This document shows, in pieces, positions 7,872 through 15,844 of a stretch of 36,357 nucleotides of DNA. Every line of letters starts with the position of its first letter. Positions within the stretch are counted from its first letter, which is position 1. The notes below the pieces were generated by a model, which was given only the letters and a program-made list of their open reading frames with translations, did not search any database and was not told where the DNA came from. A program made the translations under genes and the position numbers. The DNA is from an uncultured Clostridia bacterium. GTDB lineage: Bacteria; Bacillota; Clostridia; Christensenellales; UBA1242. The stretch is from positions 1 to 36,357 of the forward strand of contig CALWKE010000005.1 of assembly GCA_944381185.1 (NCBI GenBank). Reading direction: 5' to 3'.

Positions 7872-8594
7872 ATGAAGAGTATTGAAACACAAGGAAAAAC
7901 TGCTGACCAAGCAATTGAAATTGGTCTTTACAAATTGGGGGTTACCCGTGATGATGTTCAAATTGAAATTTTAGAGCAAGCTGGGCTTTTTAACAAAGCA
8001 AAAGTTAGACTTACTGTTAACACAACATCTGAAGAAGAACAAAAAATTAAAGAACTCGTTGAAAAAATCATCAGCCTTATGGGTCTTGAACTCGACACCT
8101 ATGTTGAAGAGAGAGAACATGATTTCTTTGTTAATGTAACAGGCATAGATTCTGCACTTTTTATTGGCAAGCGTGGAGATTCTATTGAAGAATTTCAAAC
8201 GATTGTTAACAATATTTACAACAAAAACAAACCTCGTGAAGAAATTAAAAGAATCACTGTTGACAGCAATAACTATGTTGTTAAAAGAGAAGAAACTCTC
8301 ACAAATCTTGCAAAGAGAACTGCAGGCAAAGTTGTTCGTGAACATAAAGACTTTAAATTTGAAGCCATGAATTCTTATGAAAGACGAATCATTCACTCTG
8401 CTCTTGCCGGTCATGACAAGGTTATCACTGAAAGTTACGGAAAAGAACCTAACAGATATGTTATGGTTAAACTTAAAAACAACATATCAAAACCAAAAAA
8501 TTATGACGAAAATAAAGACTATTTTGAAGATGATTCAATTAAAGAAATTCCTGTAACAAACAATATGGGTGAACACCGTCCAGATGCAGATTAA
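7872..8594 (+). CDS. jag: Jag/KhpB RNA-binding protein (Jag-N, KH, R3H)
   Basis: Jag (also KhpB/EloR) is an RNA-binding protein linked to cell elongation and division. The 240 residues hold a Jag_N domain (MKSIETQGKTADQAIEIGL), a type-II KH domain with the GxxG-like loop GKRGDSIEEFQ at about residue 99, and an R3H domain (NSYERRIIHSALAGHDKVIT) near 172-195. A charged tail follows. It starts 4 nt after the yidC stop, with AGGAG inside the yidC end. It is the last gene of the rpmH operon; a terminator follows. Confidence 0.94.
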   Translation: MKSIETQGKTADQAIEIGLYKLGVTRDDVQIEILEQAGLFNKAKVRLTVNTTSEEEQKIKELVEKIISLMGLELDTYVEEREHDFFVNVTGIDSALFIGKRGDSIEEFQTIVNNIYNKNKPREEIKRITVDSNNYVVKREETLTNLAKRTAGKVVREHKDFKFEAMNSYERRIIHSALAGHDKVITESYGKEPNRYVMVKLKNNISKPKNYDENKDYFEDDSIKEIPVTNNMGEHRPDAD

Positions 8595-8599
8595 TGTAT

Positions 8600-8638
8600 A
8601 AAAGCGCACACAAAACTATGTGCGTTTTATTTTTTTAT
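8600..8638 (+). terminator. Terminator after jag
   Basis: CGCACA (8605-8610) pairs with TGTGCG (8619-8624), with flanking A/T pairs, followed by TTTTATTTTTTT. Confidence 0.8.
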
Positions 8639-8670
8639 ATTGATTTTTAAAAATCAAAAATTTATTTTAA

Positions 8671-8699
8671 TTGCAATATATTAAACAATATGTTAAAAT
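8671..8699 (+). promoter_or_regulatory. Promoter of the GT8 gene
   Basis: TTGCAA (8671-8676), 17 nt, TAAAAT (8694-8699), in an AT-rich spacer after the jag terminator. Confidence 0.45.
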
Positions 8700-8761
8700 T
8701 TAATCAAGTTAATAGACTTTTAAATTATTAATTAAAATCATATACATGGTGGTTGAATTTT

Positions 8762-9829
8762 ATGAGTAATAAAAAACACATAAACATAATGTCTAGCTCA
8801 GACTATAGACTTGTTAAATTTTTACCTGTAACGCTGATTAACTTGCATGATGTTTTAGGAGATATTTATGAGATAGACTTTTATTTTGCGTACAAAAAAG
8901 ATGACATTGAACCATCTCAACTAGATTTTTTGAAAGATTATGCTAACAACCTTGACATCAATTTTTACCTTATTTCAGTGGACGAAAAATGGTTAAGTGA
9001 AGTTCAGAAATATGGTGGTGGATACCCTGAAGAATGTTATTATTATATGTTTGCAAACAGAATTTTACCTTCAACAATAGACAGAATTCTCTATATGGAT
9101 GCGGCAGATATTTTAATTTTAGACGATATTAAAGATTTCTATTTTTGCAATTTTAGAGATAAGGCATTTTGTATAACTTCTGCACTAACCGAAAGCACTA
9201 TGACTTCTTTTAAGAGTTGGGAAATCAAAGAATCAAATCGATATGCTTTTGAAAGATTTTCAAAAAGTAAATTTGGACTTTTTAATAGTGGTTTTATTAT
9301 GGTTAATGTTGAAAGACTTCGTAAACTCAACAATAGACCAGAAGATTTTGTTGATTTCGCAAACAAGTGGCATGATACAATAAAAGATAATTATTGTTAT
9401 TGTGGTGATCAATGTTTTATTAGTGCATACTTTTTAACCGAAATTCAATCAACATATTATCCTAAAACACATGGTTTTTCAATTATTAAAGATATAAGAG
9501 AAGTTTCAAATACTAATAATTCAGAAAACTTAAAAGCAATCCATTTTGTATCTTTACTCAATAACCTAAAGCCTTGGCATTTGTCTGAAAATCTATTAAC
9601 AAAAATAAAACCTTTTGAATATGTTTTATATGGTAATGTAATTTGGAATGCATTTACAACAGAAGCTACTAATCTCTTTTTATTGTGGTGGAAGTATTGC
9701 AAAAACACTCCATTTTATAACGATATAAAAAATTCTGTCGATGATTTAAGATTAATTAATGGATTAATTGCACAAATTGGCGTTGGTGTGAAATCAGTAA
9801 GAAAATACGATGATAAAAAATCTAATTAG
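8762..9829 (+). CDS. Family 8 glycosyltransferase
   Basis: GT8 enzymes are retaining, metal-dependent glucosyl- or galactosyltransferases (lipopolysaccharide, teichoic-acid or serine-rich-protein glycosylation). The pattern is an N-terminal strand (HINIMSSSDYRLVKFLPVTL), then RILYMDAADILILDDI near residue 103-118, where DAAD takes the place of the DxD metal motif, and FNSGFIMVNVERLRKL near 178-193. The C-terminal HFVSLLNNLKPWHL is the typical 'H(F)xGxxKPW' end of the family. Start: ATG 8762 with GGTGG 9 nt upstream. It has its own promoter and lies between jag and mnmE, which are usually neighbours, so it looks like an insertion. The acceptor is unknown. Confidence 0.85.
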   Translation: MSNKKHINIMSSSDYRLVKFLPVTLINLHDVLGDIYEIDFYFAYKKDDIEPSQLDFLKDYANNLDINFYLISVDEKWLSEVQKYGGGYPEECYYYMFANRILPSTIDRILYMDAADILILDDIKDFYFCNFRDKAFCITSALTESTMTSFKSWEIKESNRYAFERFSKSKFGLFNSGFIMVNVERLRKLNNRPEDFVDFANKWHDTIKDNYCYCGDQCFISAYFLTEIQSTYYPKTHGFSIIKDIREVSNTNNSENLKAIHFVSLLNNLKPWHLSENLLTKIKPFEYVLYGNVIWNAFTTEATNLFLLWWKYCKNTPFYNDIKNSVDDLRLINGLIAQIGVGVKSVRKYDDKKSN

Positions 9830-9960
9830 TCATATATTTGATTAAAAATATACTGAAAATCTATATTTATTTTTCTTTTATAGCATATAATAAATGTTAA
9901 AAATAATTAAATAATACGCTTAATTCAAATAATATTTTTAAAAATAATTAAAAATTTATA

Positions 9961-9990
9961 TTGAAAATAATAATAAAATGGTGTTATAAT
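9961..9990 (+). promoter_or_regulatory. mnmE promoter (leaderless arrangement)
   Basis: TTGAAA (9961-9966), 18 nt, TATAAT (9985-9990) with an upstream TGt. Only 7 nt separate the -10 box from the mnmE ATG, so transcription should begin at the start codon itself. Confidence 0.6.
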
Positions 9991-9997
9991 TCTTTCT

Positions 9998-11356
9998 ATG
10001 AATAATATTAGTAATGAAGACACCATTGTTGCTATTTCAACAGGTGCAAGTTCGGGTGCAATTTCTATCGTTCGAATGACGGGCTCAAAGGCAATAAATA
10101 TTGCCGATGAGATTTTTATCACGAAAAAAAATACTACCCCATCATCATTCACACCAAGAATGTTAACACTAGGCACTGTTAAAACAAAAAGTTTCAACGA
10201 GCAGGCAATGTGTGTTATATTCAAAGCACCATATTCATATACTGGTGAAGACATGGTTGAATTTCAATGCCATGGCGGTTCTCAAATCTCACAGGGCATT
10301 ATGAAAGAATGTATAAGATGTGGTGCAAGAATTGCAACCAATGGCGAGTTTACAAAGCGTGCATTTTTAAATGGCAAAATGTCACTTTCGGCTGCCGAAG
10401 GCATGATGGATATGATTAATGCTGAAAGCGACGCCGAAGTTCGTGCGGGCTTCAACCTTTTATCAGGAAAATTAAGCACCATTGCATCACGTGCACAAAA
10501 GGAACTCACTGATATTTTGGCAGAAATTGAAGTGTCATTTGACTACCCTGAAGAAACCATTGAATACATAACAAAAAAATCGGTAAAAGAAAGGCTTGCC
10601 ACTCTTCGTGACCAAATTGAAGAAGTTTTAAAAACAGCAAGCACTGGCAAACTCATAAAGTCAGGCATCAATGTTTTGATTGTGGGCAAACCAAATGTTG
10701 GCAAATCAAGTCTTCTTAACTATCTTCTTGGAAGTGAAAGAGCCATTGTTACCGATGTTGCTGGCACCACTCGTGACACCATTGAAGAAACCTTGGTTTT
10801 AGATGACATTAAAATCAACCTTATCGACACTGCCGGCATTCATGATACGGAAGACAAAGTTGAAAAAATTGGGGTTGACAAAGCAAAAAATTTAATAAAG
10901 CAAGCAGATATAGTTTTGTTTTTAATCGATTCTAACAGAAACTACTCAAAAGAAGATGAAGAAATTTATAATTCTGTTAAAGATGCTAAACACATTGTTG
11001 TTAAAACAAAATCAGACCTTGAAAGTCGAACTCAAAAACATTTTGACGAAGAAATTGAAGTGAGCACAATTACTGGCGATGGAATTGACTTGCTTAAATC
11101 AAGAATATTAGAACTTACAAAGTTATCTAACATTCCAGCTGAAAGTGTGATTATCACAAACGAAAGGCACAAGGAAGCACTTAAAAATGCTTCTAGTTGC
11201 CTAGACCGAGTGATTAAAAATATCACGCTTGACACCCTTGACCTCGTGTCTATTGATATAAAACAAGCCTATATTAATATTGGCGAAATCACAGGCAACA
11301 CAACAAGCGAAGAAATCATCGACCAAATCTTTAAGAAATTTTGCTTGGGAAAATAA
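9998..11356 (+). CDS. mnmE: tRNA uridine-5-carboxymethylaminomethyl modification GTPase MnmE
   Basis: MnmE works with MnmG to modify U34 of tRNAs that read NNA/NNG codons. The N-terminal folate-binding domain begins DTIVAISTGASSGAISIVRM. The GTPase domain has G1 GKPNVGKS, G2/G3 GTTRDT and DTAGI, and G4 TKSD. The last residues FKKFCLGK carry the conserved C-x-G-K end. 452 residues is the family size. There is no in-frame start upstream (a TAA lies at 9974) and no Shine-Dalgarno; with the promoter so close, the mRNA appears leaderless. A GNAT gene follows after 1 nt and then mnmG. Confidence 0.96.
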   Translation: MNNISNEDTIVAISTGASSGAISIVRMTGSKAINIADEIFITKKNTTPSSFTPRMLTLGTVKTKSFNEQAMCVIFKAPYSYTGEDMVEFQCHGGSQISQGIMKECIRCGARIATNGEFTKRAFLNGKMSLSAAEGMMDMINAESDAEVRAGFNLLSGKLSTIASRAQKELTDILAEIEVSFDYPEETIEYITKKSVKERLATLRDQIEEVLKTASTGKLIKSGINVLIVGKPNVGKSSLLNYLLGSERAIVTDVAGTTRDTIEETLVLDDIKINLIDTAGIHDTEDKVEKIGVDKAKNLIKQADIVLFLIDSNRNYSKEDEEIYNSVKDAKHIVVKTKSDLESRTQKHFDEEIEVSTITGDGIDLLKSRILELTKLSNIPAESVIITNERHKEALKNASSCLDRVIKNITLDTLDLVSIDIKQAYINIGEITGNTTSEEIIDQIFKKFCLGK

Positions 11357-11357
11357 T

Positions 11358-11930
11358 ATGGAAAATAAAAATTTAAACAAGTTAAAACTTGGTCTAATTG
11401 ACCCTAACATCGAACGAGCTGAAATTTCAGCATGGGACTATATTTTTAAAAACCAAAATGGACTGAAAAAAATTTATAAAAATATATTAGGAAAAAGATT
11501 TAAAAATTTAACTGATTTTATCAATCAAGTTTATTGCTCGTATCTTCAAAAGAGCGATTTCCCTGCCATTGTTACTTGCAAAAATGATAGTGATGAAATT
11601 GTGGGGCTTTCTGCTATAACACTATACGATGTTTCAACATCTCCAAAACTAACAGTTAAATATATTTTAACAAGACCCGACAAACAACACATGGGCATAG
11701 CAAACTTCATGCTTTCACATCTATCTGAATTTATTGAAAAATTGAGTGCAACAAAGATTTCTTCAATCAATGCAAATGTTAGTATCAAAAACAAAGAGGG
11801 GTTGAATTTGTTTTCAAAGTGTGGTTTTTGCAAGGGGCAAAACTTTGGCAAAGACTATGTGTTTGTTGAAAAAAATAATTTAGCACTTGAAAGTGATTCA
11901 GATTATCCAAAATTTTCACCATTTATTTAA
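11358..11930 (+). CDS. GNAT-family N-acetyltransferase-like protein
   Basis: About 190 residues. The centre has the GNAT pattern: strand VGLSAITLYDV, strand TVKYILTRPDKQHMGIANFM, where Q/R-x-x-G-x-A/G is the acetyl-CoA loop, and the closing NKEGLNLFSKCGF (N-x-x-(A/G)-x-x-x-(Y/F)-x-K-x-GF). GNAT enzymes move an acetyl group to an amine; the substrate here cannot be told. Start ATG 11358, with only a weak GGGA before it; the mnmE stop is 1 nt upstream, so coupling is likely. Its presence between mnmE and mnmG is not the usual arrangement. RimI-like roles are possible but not shown. Confidence 0.75.
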   Translation: MENKNLNKLKLGLIDPNIERAEISAWDYIFKNQNGLKKIYKNILGKRFKNLTDFINQVYCSYLQKSDFPAIVTCKNDSDEIVGLSAITLYDVSTSPKLTVKYILTRPDKQHMGIANFMLSHLSEFIEKLSATKISSINANVSIKNKEGLNLFSKCGFCKGQNFGKDYVFVEKNNLALESDSDYPKFSPFI

Positions 11931-11953
11931 TTTATAAAGGATAACAAAAGATT

Positions 11954-13870
11954 ATGAAAAACAAAGAATACGACATCACAGACTATGCAAAGAACATAGA
12001 AAACAAAGAATACATTATTAATGACGGCGACAGTTTTGACGCCGTTATTGTTGGTGCAGGACATGCTGGCTGTGAAGCGGCTCTTGCCCTCGCTCGAACG
12101 GGTCAAAAAACTTTGGTTATCAATCTTGTTCGTGACAACATTGCATTTTTGCCTTGCAACCCAAGCATAGGTGGAACAGCAAAGGGGCACATTGTCTGTG
12201 AAGTTGATGCACTGGGCGGAGAAATGGGAAAGCAAGCCGACAAAAATACCATTCAACTTCGAATGCTTAACATGGGCAAAGGTCCTGCCGTTCAAAGTCT
12301 TCGTGCTCAAATTGACAAAACGGGCTATCATCGCTCAATGCAAAGTGTGCTTGAAAATCAAAAAAATCTTTATATTTACGATGGCGAATGCACCGAAATT
12401 ATTGCTTCAAATGGTAAACTTGAAGCCGTTAAAACGGCAGACGGCAAAACTTTTAAAACTCGTGCCGTTGTTATCACCACAGGTGTTTACCTTAATGCTA
12501 GAACAATAACAGGCGAAATTATAAAAAAATCTGGACCTTCAGGTTTTCCCTATTCAAAAGGATTAACAAATTCTCTTGAAAAACTTGGTTTTGATATAAG
12601 ACGCTTTAAAACGGGCACTCCTCCACGAGTTGACGGCGACACTATTGACTACTCAAAATTCACCGAACAAAAGGGCGACACAAATATTCAAACCTTTTCA
12701 TTTTTGACCAAAAAGGCAAACAAAAACATTCGCTCTTGCTGGCTGGGCTACACTTCGCCTGAAACCAAAAAAATTATTATGGATAATCTTGACAAAGCCC
12801 CAATGTTTTCAGGCGTAATAACAGGGCTTGGCCCAAGATATTGCCCATCAATCGAGTCAAAGTTTGTTCGCTTTGCAGATAAAGATAGGCACCAAATTTT
12901 CTTGGAACCTGAAACTGTTGACGACAACACAATCTACATTCAAGGCATGAGCACAAGCATGCCAATGGATATTCAACACAAAATGGTTGAGAGTGTTGAA
13001 GGCATGGAACATACAAAAATTTTAAAATATGCTTATGCCATTGAATACGATTGCATCGACCCACTCAATCTGTTCCCTACTCTTGAATTCAAAAAAATAA
13101 AAGGCATTTTTTGTGCGGGGCAAATTAATGGCACAAGTGGCTATGAAGAAGCTGCTGGTCAAGGAATTTTGGCAGGCATAAATGCGTCGCTCTACCTTCG
13201 TGGCAAAGAGCAAATCATTTTGAAGCGAAATGAGTCATACATTGGTGTGCTTGTTGACGACCTAACCACAAAGGGCACAAACGAACCTTACCGAATGATG
13301 ACAAGCCGTGCCGAATATCGCCTTATTTTAAGGCAAGATAATGCTGACCAACGATTAACCGAAATTGGACGCAGTGTTGGGTTGGTTGATGATGAAAGAT
13401 ACAAAAAGTTTAAGCGAAAAATGAAGCAGATTTCAAAACTCAAAAATGAAATCAAACGAACAATTCCACCATCAAAAGAACTTAAAAATTTCCTTGAAAG
13501 TTTGGGTGAAAAAAATGCAGATAAAGGGTTGACCATTGAAAATCTTTTAAAACGCCCAGCTGTTAAATTTTATGAAGCCAACAAAAAACTTAAACTTGTA
13601 AAAGGCTATAGCAGAGAAGTTTTGAATGAAGTTGAAATTGACATAAAATATTCAGGCTATATTGAACGCCAGCAAATGCAAATAGATAGTGACCGAAAAC
13701 TTGAAGAAAAGCAAATTCCTGCCGACCTTGACTACTCGTCACTTGCGGGGCTCAGGCTGGAAGCACGTGAAAAATTAAATCAAATAAAACCACTCACTGT
13801 TGGCATGGCAAGCCGAATTTCTGGTGTTAGTCCTGCAGACATAACCGTGCTTTTGATGTATTTAAAATAA
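11954..13870 (+). CDS. mnmG: tRNA uridine-5-carboxymethylaminomethyl modification enzyme MnmG
   Basis: MnmG is the FAD enzyme that partners MnmE. The dinucleotide-binding motif AVIVGAGHAGCEAALALAR is at residue 30, then FLPCNPSIGGTAKGH, RMLNMGKGPAVQSLRAQ with the second signature GTPPRVDGDTI, and AGQINGTSGYEEAAGQG. The C-terminal helical domain includes RAEYRLILRQDNAD. 638 residues; the family norm is about 620-630. The extra length is an N-terminal extension of about 28 charged residues before the Rossmann fold. AAAGGAT precedes the ATG by 11 nt. It ends the mnmE-GNAT-mnmG operon. Confidence 0.96.
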   Translation: MKNKEYDITDYAKNIENKEYIINDGDSFDAVIVGAGHAGCEAALALARTGQKTLVINLVRDNIAFLPCNPSIGGTAKGHIVCEVDALGGEMGKQADKNTIQLRMLNMGKGPAVQSLRAQIDKTGYHRSMQSVLENQKNLYIYDGECTEIIASNGKLEAVKTADGKTFKTRAVVITTGVYLNARTITGEIIKKSGPSGFPYSKGLTNSLEKLGFDIRRFKTGTPPRVDGDTIDYSKFTEQKGDTNIQTFSFLTKKANKNIRSCWLGYTSPETKKIIMDNLDKAPMFSGVITGLGPRYCPSIESKFVRFADKDRHQIFLEPETVDDNTIYIQGMSTSMPMDIQHKMVESVEGMEHTKILKYAYAIEYDCIDPLNLFPTLEFKKIKGIFCAGQINGTSGYEEAAGQGILAGINASLYLRGKEQIILKRNESYIGVLVDDLTTKGTNEPYRMMTSRAEYRLILRQDNADQRLTEIGRSVGLVDDERYKKFKRKMKQISKLKNEIKRTIPPSKELKNFLESLGEKNADKGLTIENLLKRPAVKFYEANKKLKLVKGYSREVLNEVEIDIKYSGYIERQQMQIDSDRKLEEKQIPADLDYSSLAGLRLEAREKLNQIKPLTVGMASRISGVSPADITVLLMYLK

Positions 13871-13940
13871 TATTTTATTATTAAAATTGTAAAAATTTAC
13901 TTATTATAATAAAAATTATACAATTTAACACATAAAAATA

Positions 13941-13971
13941 AAAAATAGCAAAATCGCTATTTTTTATTTTT
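13941..13971. terminator. Bidirectional terminator after mnmG
   Basis: AAAAATAGC (13941-13949) pairs with GCTATTTTT (13956-13964), with T runs on both strands. It separates mnmG (+) from the convergent phage-derived gene (-). Confidence 0.8.
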
Positions 13972-13976
13972 TTACT

Positions 13977-14393
13977 TTAAATATATTGTCTTGGTTCTTT
14001 TTCAAGAAGAGTGCGAAGTTCATTATGAAGAGTTTTAAACTCTGTTTTTCTGTCTTCCAAATCAACAATAATTGCACCAATGCTTGCTTGAACAAAATCT
14101 TGTGAGAGTTCGTTAAGCCGTGCTTGAATTTCGCCCATTCGGTTTCGCTTTAAATCTTCTTCGGTTGGCACATATGGTTCAGGTTTTTGTGATTTTGGTT
14201 TTTCTTGATATTCCCAACTCAAACCATTCCAAACAATATTAAAACCATCTTTACTTGCCAGTGGTGGAACTATTGTTGCATTTGCAGGCATAAGATAAAT
14301 TTCTTTGCCTTGTTTTTTTGTTTGAACTGGGTCAATTTGTGCCATTCTTGAACCAATAAAATTTTTATCATTATTATACATATAAACTAACAT
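13977..14393 (-). CDS. Phage tail-fibre-associated protein (remnant-region gene)
   Basis: A 138-residue protein whose C-terminal 45 residues (ARLNELSQDFVQASIGAIIV, then DLEDRKTEFKTLHNELR) match nearly word for word the C-terminus of the 89-residue prophage protein at 26546-26815. The N-terminal part (MLVYMYNNDKNFIGS...) and the P/E-rich middle resemble small proteins encoded after tail fibres. ATG 14393 has AAGGAG 7 nt upstream and follows a tail-collar fragment by 10 nt, the same order (fibre, then this protein) as in the prophage. It looks intact, but the rest of its phage is gone. Function is inferred from position only. Confidence 0.65.
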   Translation of the reverse strand: MLVYMYNNDKNFIGSRMAQIDPVQTKKQGKEIYLMPANATIVPPLASKDGFNIVWNGLSWEYQEKPKSQKPEPYVPTEEDLKRNRMGEIQARLNELSQDFVQASIGAIIVDLEDRKTEFKTLHNELRTLLEKEPRQYI

Positions 14394-14403
14394 AATTTTC
14401 TCC

Positions 14404-14806
14404 TTAATATTTTATAATATATTGCATAGTTAAAGCAGGTGGTTGAACTGTGGTTGAATTTCCATAAATAGAATTTGATCGAGAAGCATCAATATCTATG
14501 TTATAACAAGTATCACCTTTTGCGTGTCCAGCACTCCAAGTATTGACTGAACCACCTTGTTTAAATGCCCCACCAAAATTCCATATTTTATATCCTTCCC
14601 CACCGAAATATCCAGTAATATTAGGTAAGCCTGCAGATTTTTCTGTTCCTACAGTTGATGACCCTTCAATAAATTTATTGTTTAAATTTGGTAACTTAAA
14701 TTTTAAAGAGTCTTCGTTTTCTCCATAGGTTATGCCTATTGCATTAAACAAATCTGGATAATAAGCAAAAAAACAATCAATGCCCCCACAAAAACTTCTA
14801 GTGAAA
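14404..14806 (-). pseudogene. Phage tail-collar domain fragment, 5'-truncated
   Basis: The frame reads YYPDLFNAIGITYGENED, then KFKLPNLNNKFIEG, AGLPNITGYFGG and ends PPALTMQYIIKY. This is the collar domain of short tail fibres (C-D-G...YPDLFNAIGTTYG, FxLPDL, LPNITG, PPxxxxxYIIK). The frame is open up to a stop at 14830-14832, with CGGIDC in place of the expected CDG segment, but without any start codon or ribosome-binding site in frame. So the long N-terminal shaft of the fibre has been lost. It is kept next to the small tail-fibre-associated gene. Confidence 0.75.
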
Positions 14807-14837
14807 TTGTGTTTAAATTCACAATAAAATCATTCAC
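14736..14837 (-). CDS. Possible 33-residue hydrophobic peptide
   Basis: AAGGAGG at 14844-14850 is 6 nt before a GTG (14837) that opens a 33-codon frame: MNDFIVNLNTISL, then EVFVGALIVFLLIIQI. One membrane helix with a short N-terminal part is the shape of small type-I-toxin or holin-like peptides. However, the frame overlaps the collar remnant in another register, so it may be an accident of truncation. Reported because the ribosome-binding site is the best in this stretch. Confidence 0.3.
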   Translation of the reverse strand: MNDFIVNLNTISLEVFVGALIVFLLIIQICLMQ

Positions 14838-14950
14838 AAACAACCTCCTTATAAATTTTTTCTTGCTTTCACTGTTGATAATTCAAGTATAACTTCAAAA
14901 ATTTATAATGCCTTATAACCTTTAATAACCACCTATAATTAAGTATAATA

Positions 14951-14974
14951 AAAAAGCCAAGGCAACAAGCCTTG
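14951..14974 (-). terminator. Second terminator, downstream of small RNA unit 1
   Basis: CAAGGC (14958-14963) pairs with GCCTTG (14969-14974), with a run of Ts on the minus strand. It backs up the hairpin at 14997-15015. Confidence 0.7.
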
Positions 14975-14987
14975 ACTAAAAACTTAA

Positions 14988-15143
14988 AAAAAAATCGAAT
15001 AGGAAATTCCTATTCATTTTACCCGAAAAACAAAATATTAATTTTTTTTTATTTTTTCTCTATTAATCTTAAATTTTAACTGAAAATTTAAAATCAAAAA
15101 TTTTAATTTACTTAATGGATTCAGGACAACATTTTGTTTTTCC
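14988..15143 (-). ncRNA. Candidate small RNA unit 1 (about 155 nt)
   Basis: Minus-strand promoter TTGATT (15173-15178), 17 nt, TATAAT (15150-15155) gives a start near 15143. The RNA ends with the perfect hairpin GAATAGGAATTTCCTATTC (14997-15015) followed by nine Ts, mostly. The first transcribed bases (15128-15142) are complementary over 15 positions, with one G-U, to 15025-15039, just before the terminator, so the molecule is closed by a long-range stem around an A/U-rich interior. No reading frame with a ribosome-binding site was seen. A closing stem and open interior recall 6S RNA in outline only; sequence resemblance was not established. Confidence 0.5.
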
Positions 15144-15244
15144 GTTAACATTATATTACTATGCTAAAATTAAATCAAATAACTTTGCAATAGAAAAATG
15201 TTTTTTGTGTCGCATTTGGTCTAATTTTGAATGATTGAAATTAA

Positions 15245-15378
15245 ACAAAAAAGCCATACCACAAATTGCACAAACCATTAGGGCAGAATGTGCAAAAGTG
15301 ATATGGCTAACCTAAAAACCATAAAGATTTTTAGGGATAAGTTTGTGTAAGGTATTTTGGAGTAAGGACAAACTTATC
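15245..15378 (-). ncRNA. Candidate small RNA unit 2 with three adjoining hairpins
   Basis: Minus-strand promoter TTGACT (15409-15414), 17 nt, TATACT (15386-15391); predicted start about 15379. Three hairpins fill the RNA: an 11-bp stem GATAAGTTTGT (15368-15378 with 15336-15346), directly abutting an 8-bp stem CCTAAAAA/TTTTTAGG (15311-15318 with 15328-15335), then a long interrupted stem (15252-15258 with 15302-15308; 15260-15262 with 15298-15300; 15266-15272 with 15289-15295) followed by six Ts. The first loop carries pyrimidine-rich CCUUACUCC and ACCUUAC, which could pair with ribosome-binding sites; that is inference. Confidence 0.6.
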
Positions 15379-15569
15379 AAAAATAAGTATATTTGTGAGA
15401 TATTTGTTAGTCAATTCTATAATAAAAATTTTTTATTTAAGGTCTTTAGAATTTTAGACTATTTAATCGTATTTTATTATCTATTGAAATTTATTGTAAA
15501 AAATAATATGAATTTGTCGAAGTATGGTATATGGTTTTTATATGTTTTTTCGTGTGCAACCTATTTTAA

Positions 15570-15710
15570 GAGTGCGGAACACAACCGCCTGCAGGTGCAG
15601 ACCTGCCGTTCAGGGCGACACGCTTATTTTTAATGTGCAACACAATCGAAGCATGCAACGCACAACTGCTTGCAGTCGCTGGACTGCCCGTTCAGAGCAA
15701 CAGCGGGGCT
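15570..15710. repeat. Tandem GC-rich hairpin repeats
   Basis: Two related units each carry a perfect 6-bp hairpin with a 4-nt loop: GCAGGT/ACCTGC with loop GCAG (15591-15606) and GCAGTC/GACTGC with loop GCTG (15672-15687). Each is preceded by ACAAC(C/T)GC and followed by CGTTCAG. The GC content stands out sharply from its surroundings. A segment at 15586-15609 recurs inverted at 17789-17813. Confidence 0.6.
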
Positions 15711-15830
15711 GACCCCACCTGTCAGTTACCTTCGGCTTTTTTATCAACTCTTCCCATGTCATTCCGAGTGAAGCGTTAGCGAAATCGAGGAATCCCATAA
15801 GTAGAAACGAGCAATAATACAAAGCAAACA
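15699..15830. repeat. Palindromic intergenic repeat, copy A
   Basis: Begins GCGGGGCTGACCCCACCTG and runs through TTCGGCTTTTTTATC and GTCATTCCGAG to AGGAATCCCATAAGTAGAAA. It shares its order of blocks with copies at 15845 and 17738. GTCATTCCGAGCGAA...GGAATC repeats are widespread in bacterial intergenic DNA. No transposase is nearby. Confidence 0.65.
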
Positions 15831-15844
15831 CTTACAATATAATT

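Noticed and set aside
8746..8769. Seven-codon ATG frame overlapping the GT8 start as a leader peptide
   Set aside because: No ribosome-binding site of its own, no attenuator; length is expected by chance.
14830..14940. Riboswitch or T-box before the collar remnant
   Set aside because: No specifier stem, T-box sequence or known aptamer core was seen; only AT-rich DNA and a ribosome-binding site.
15343..15712. Plus-strand frames of 60-96 codons in the small RNA island
   Set aside because: They lack ribosome-binding sites, run through hairpins and GC-rich repeats, and have low-complexity or odd composition.
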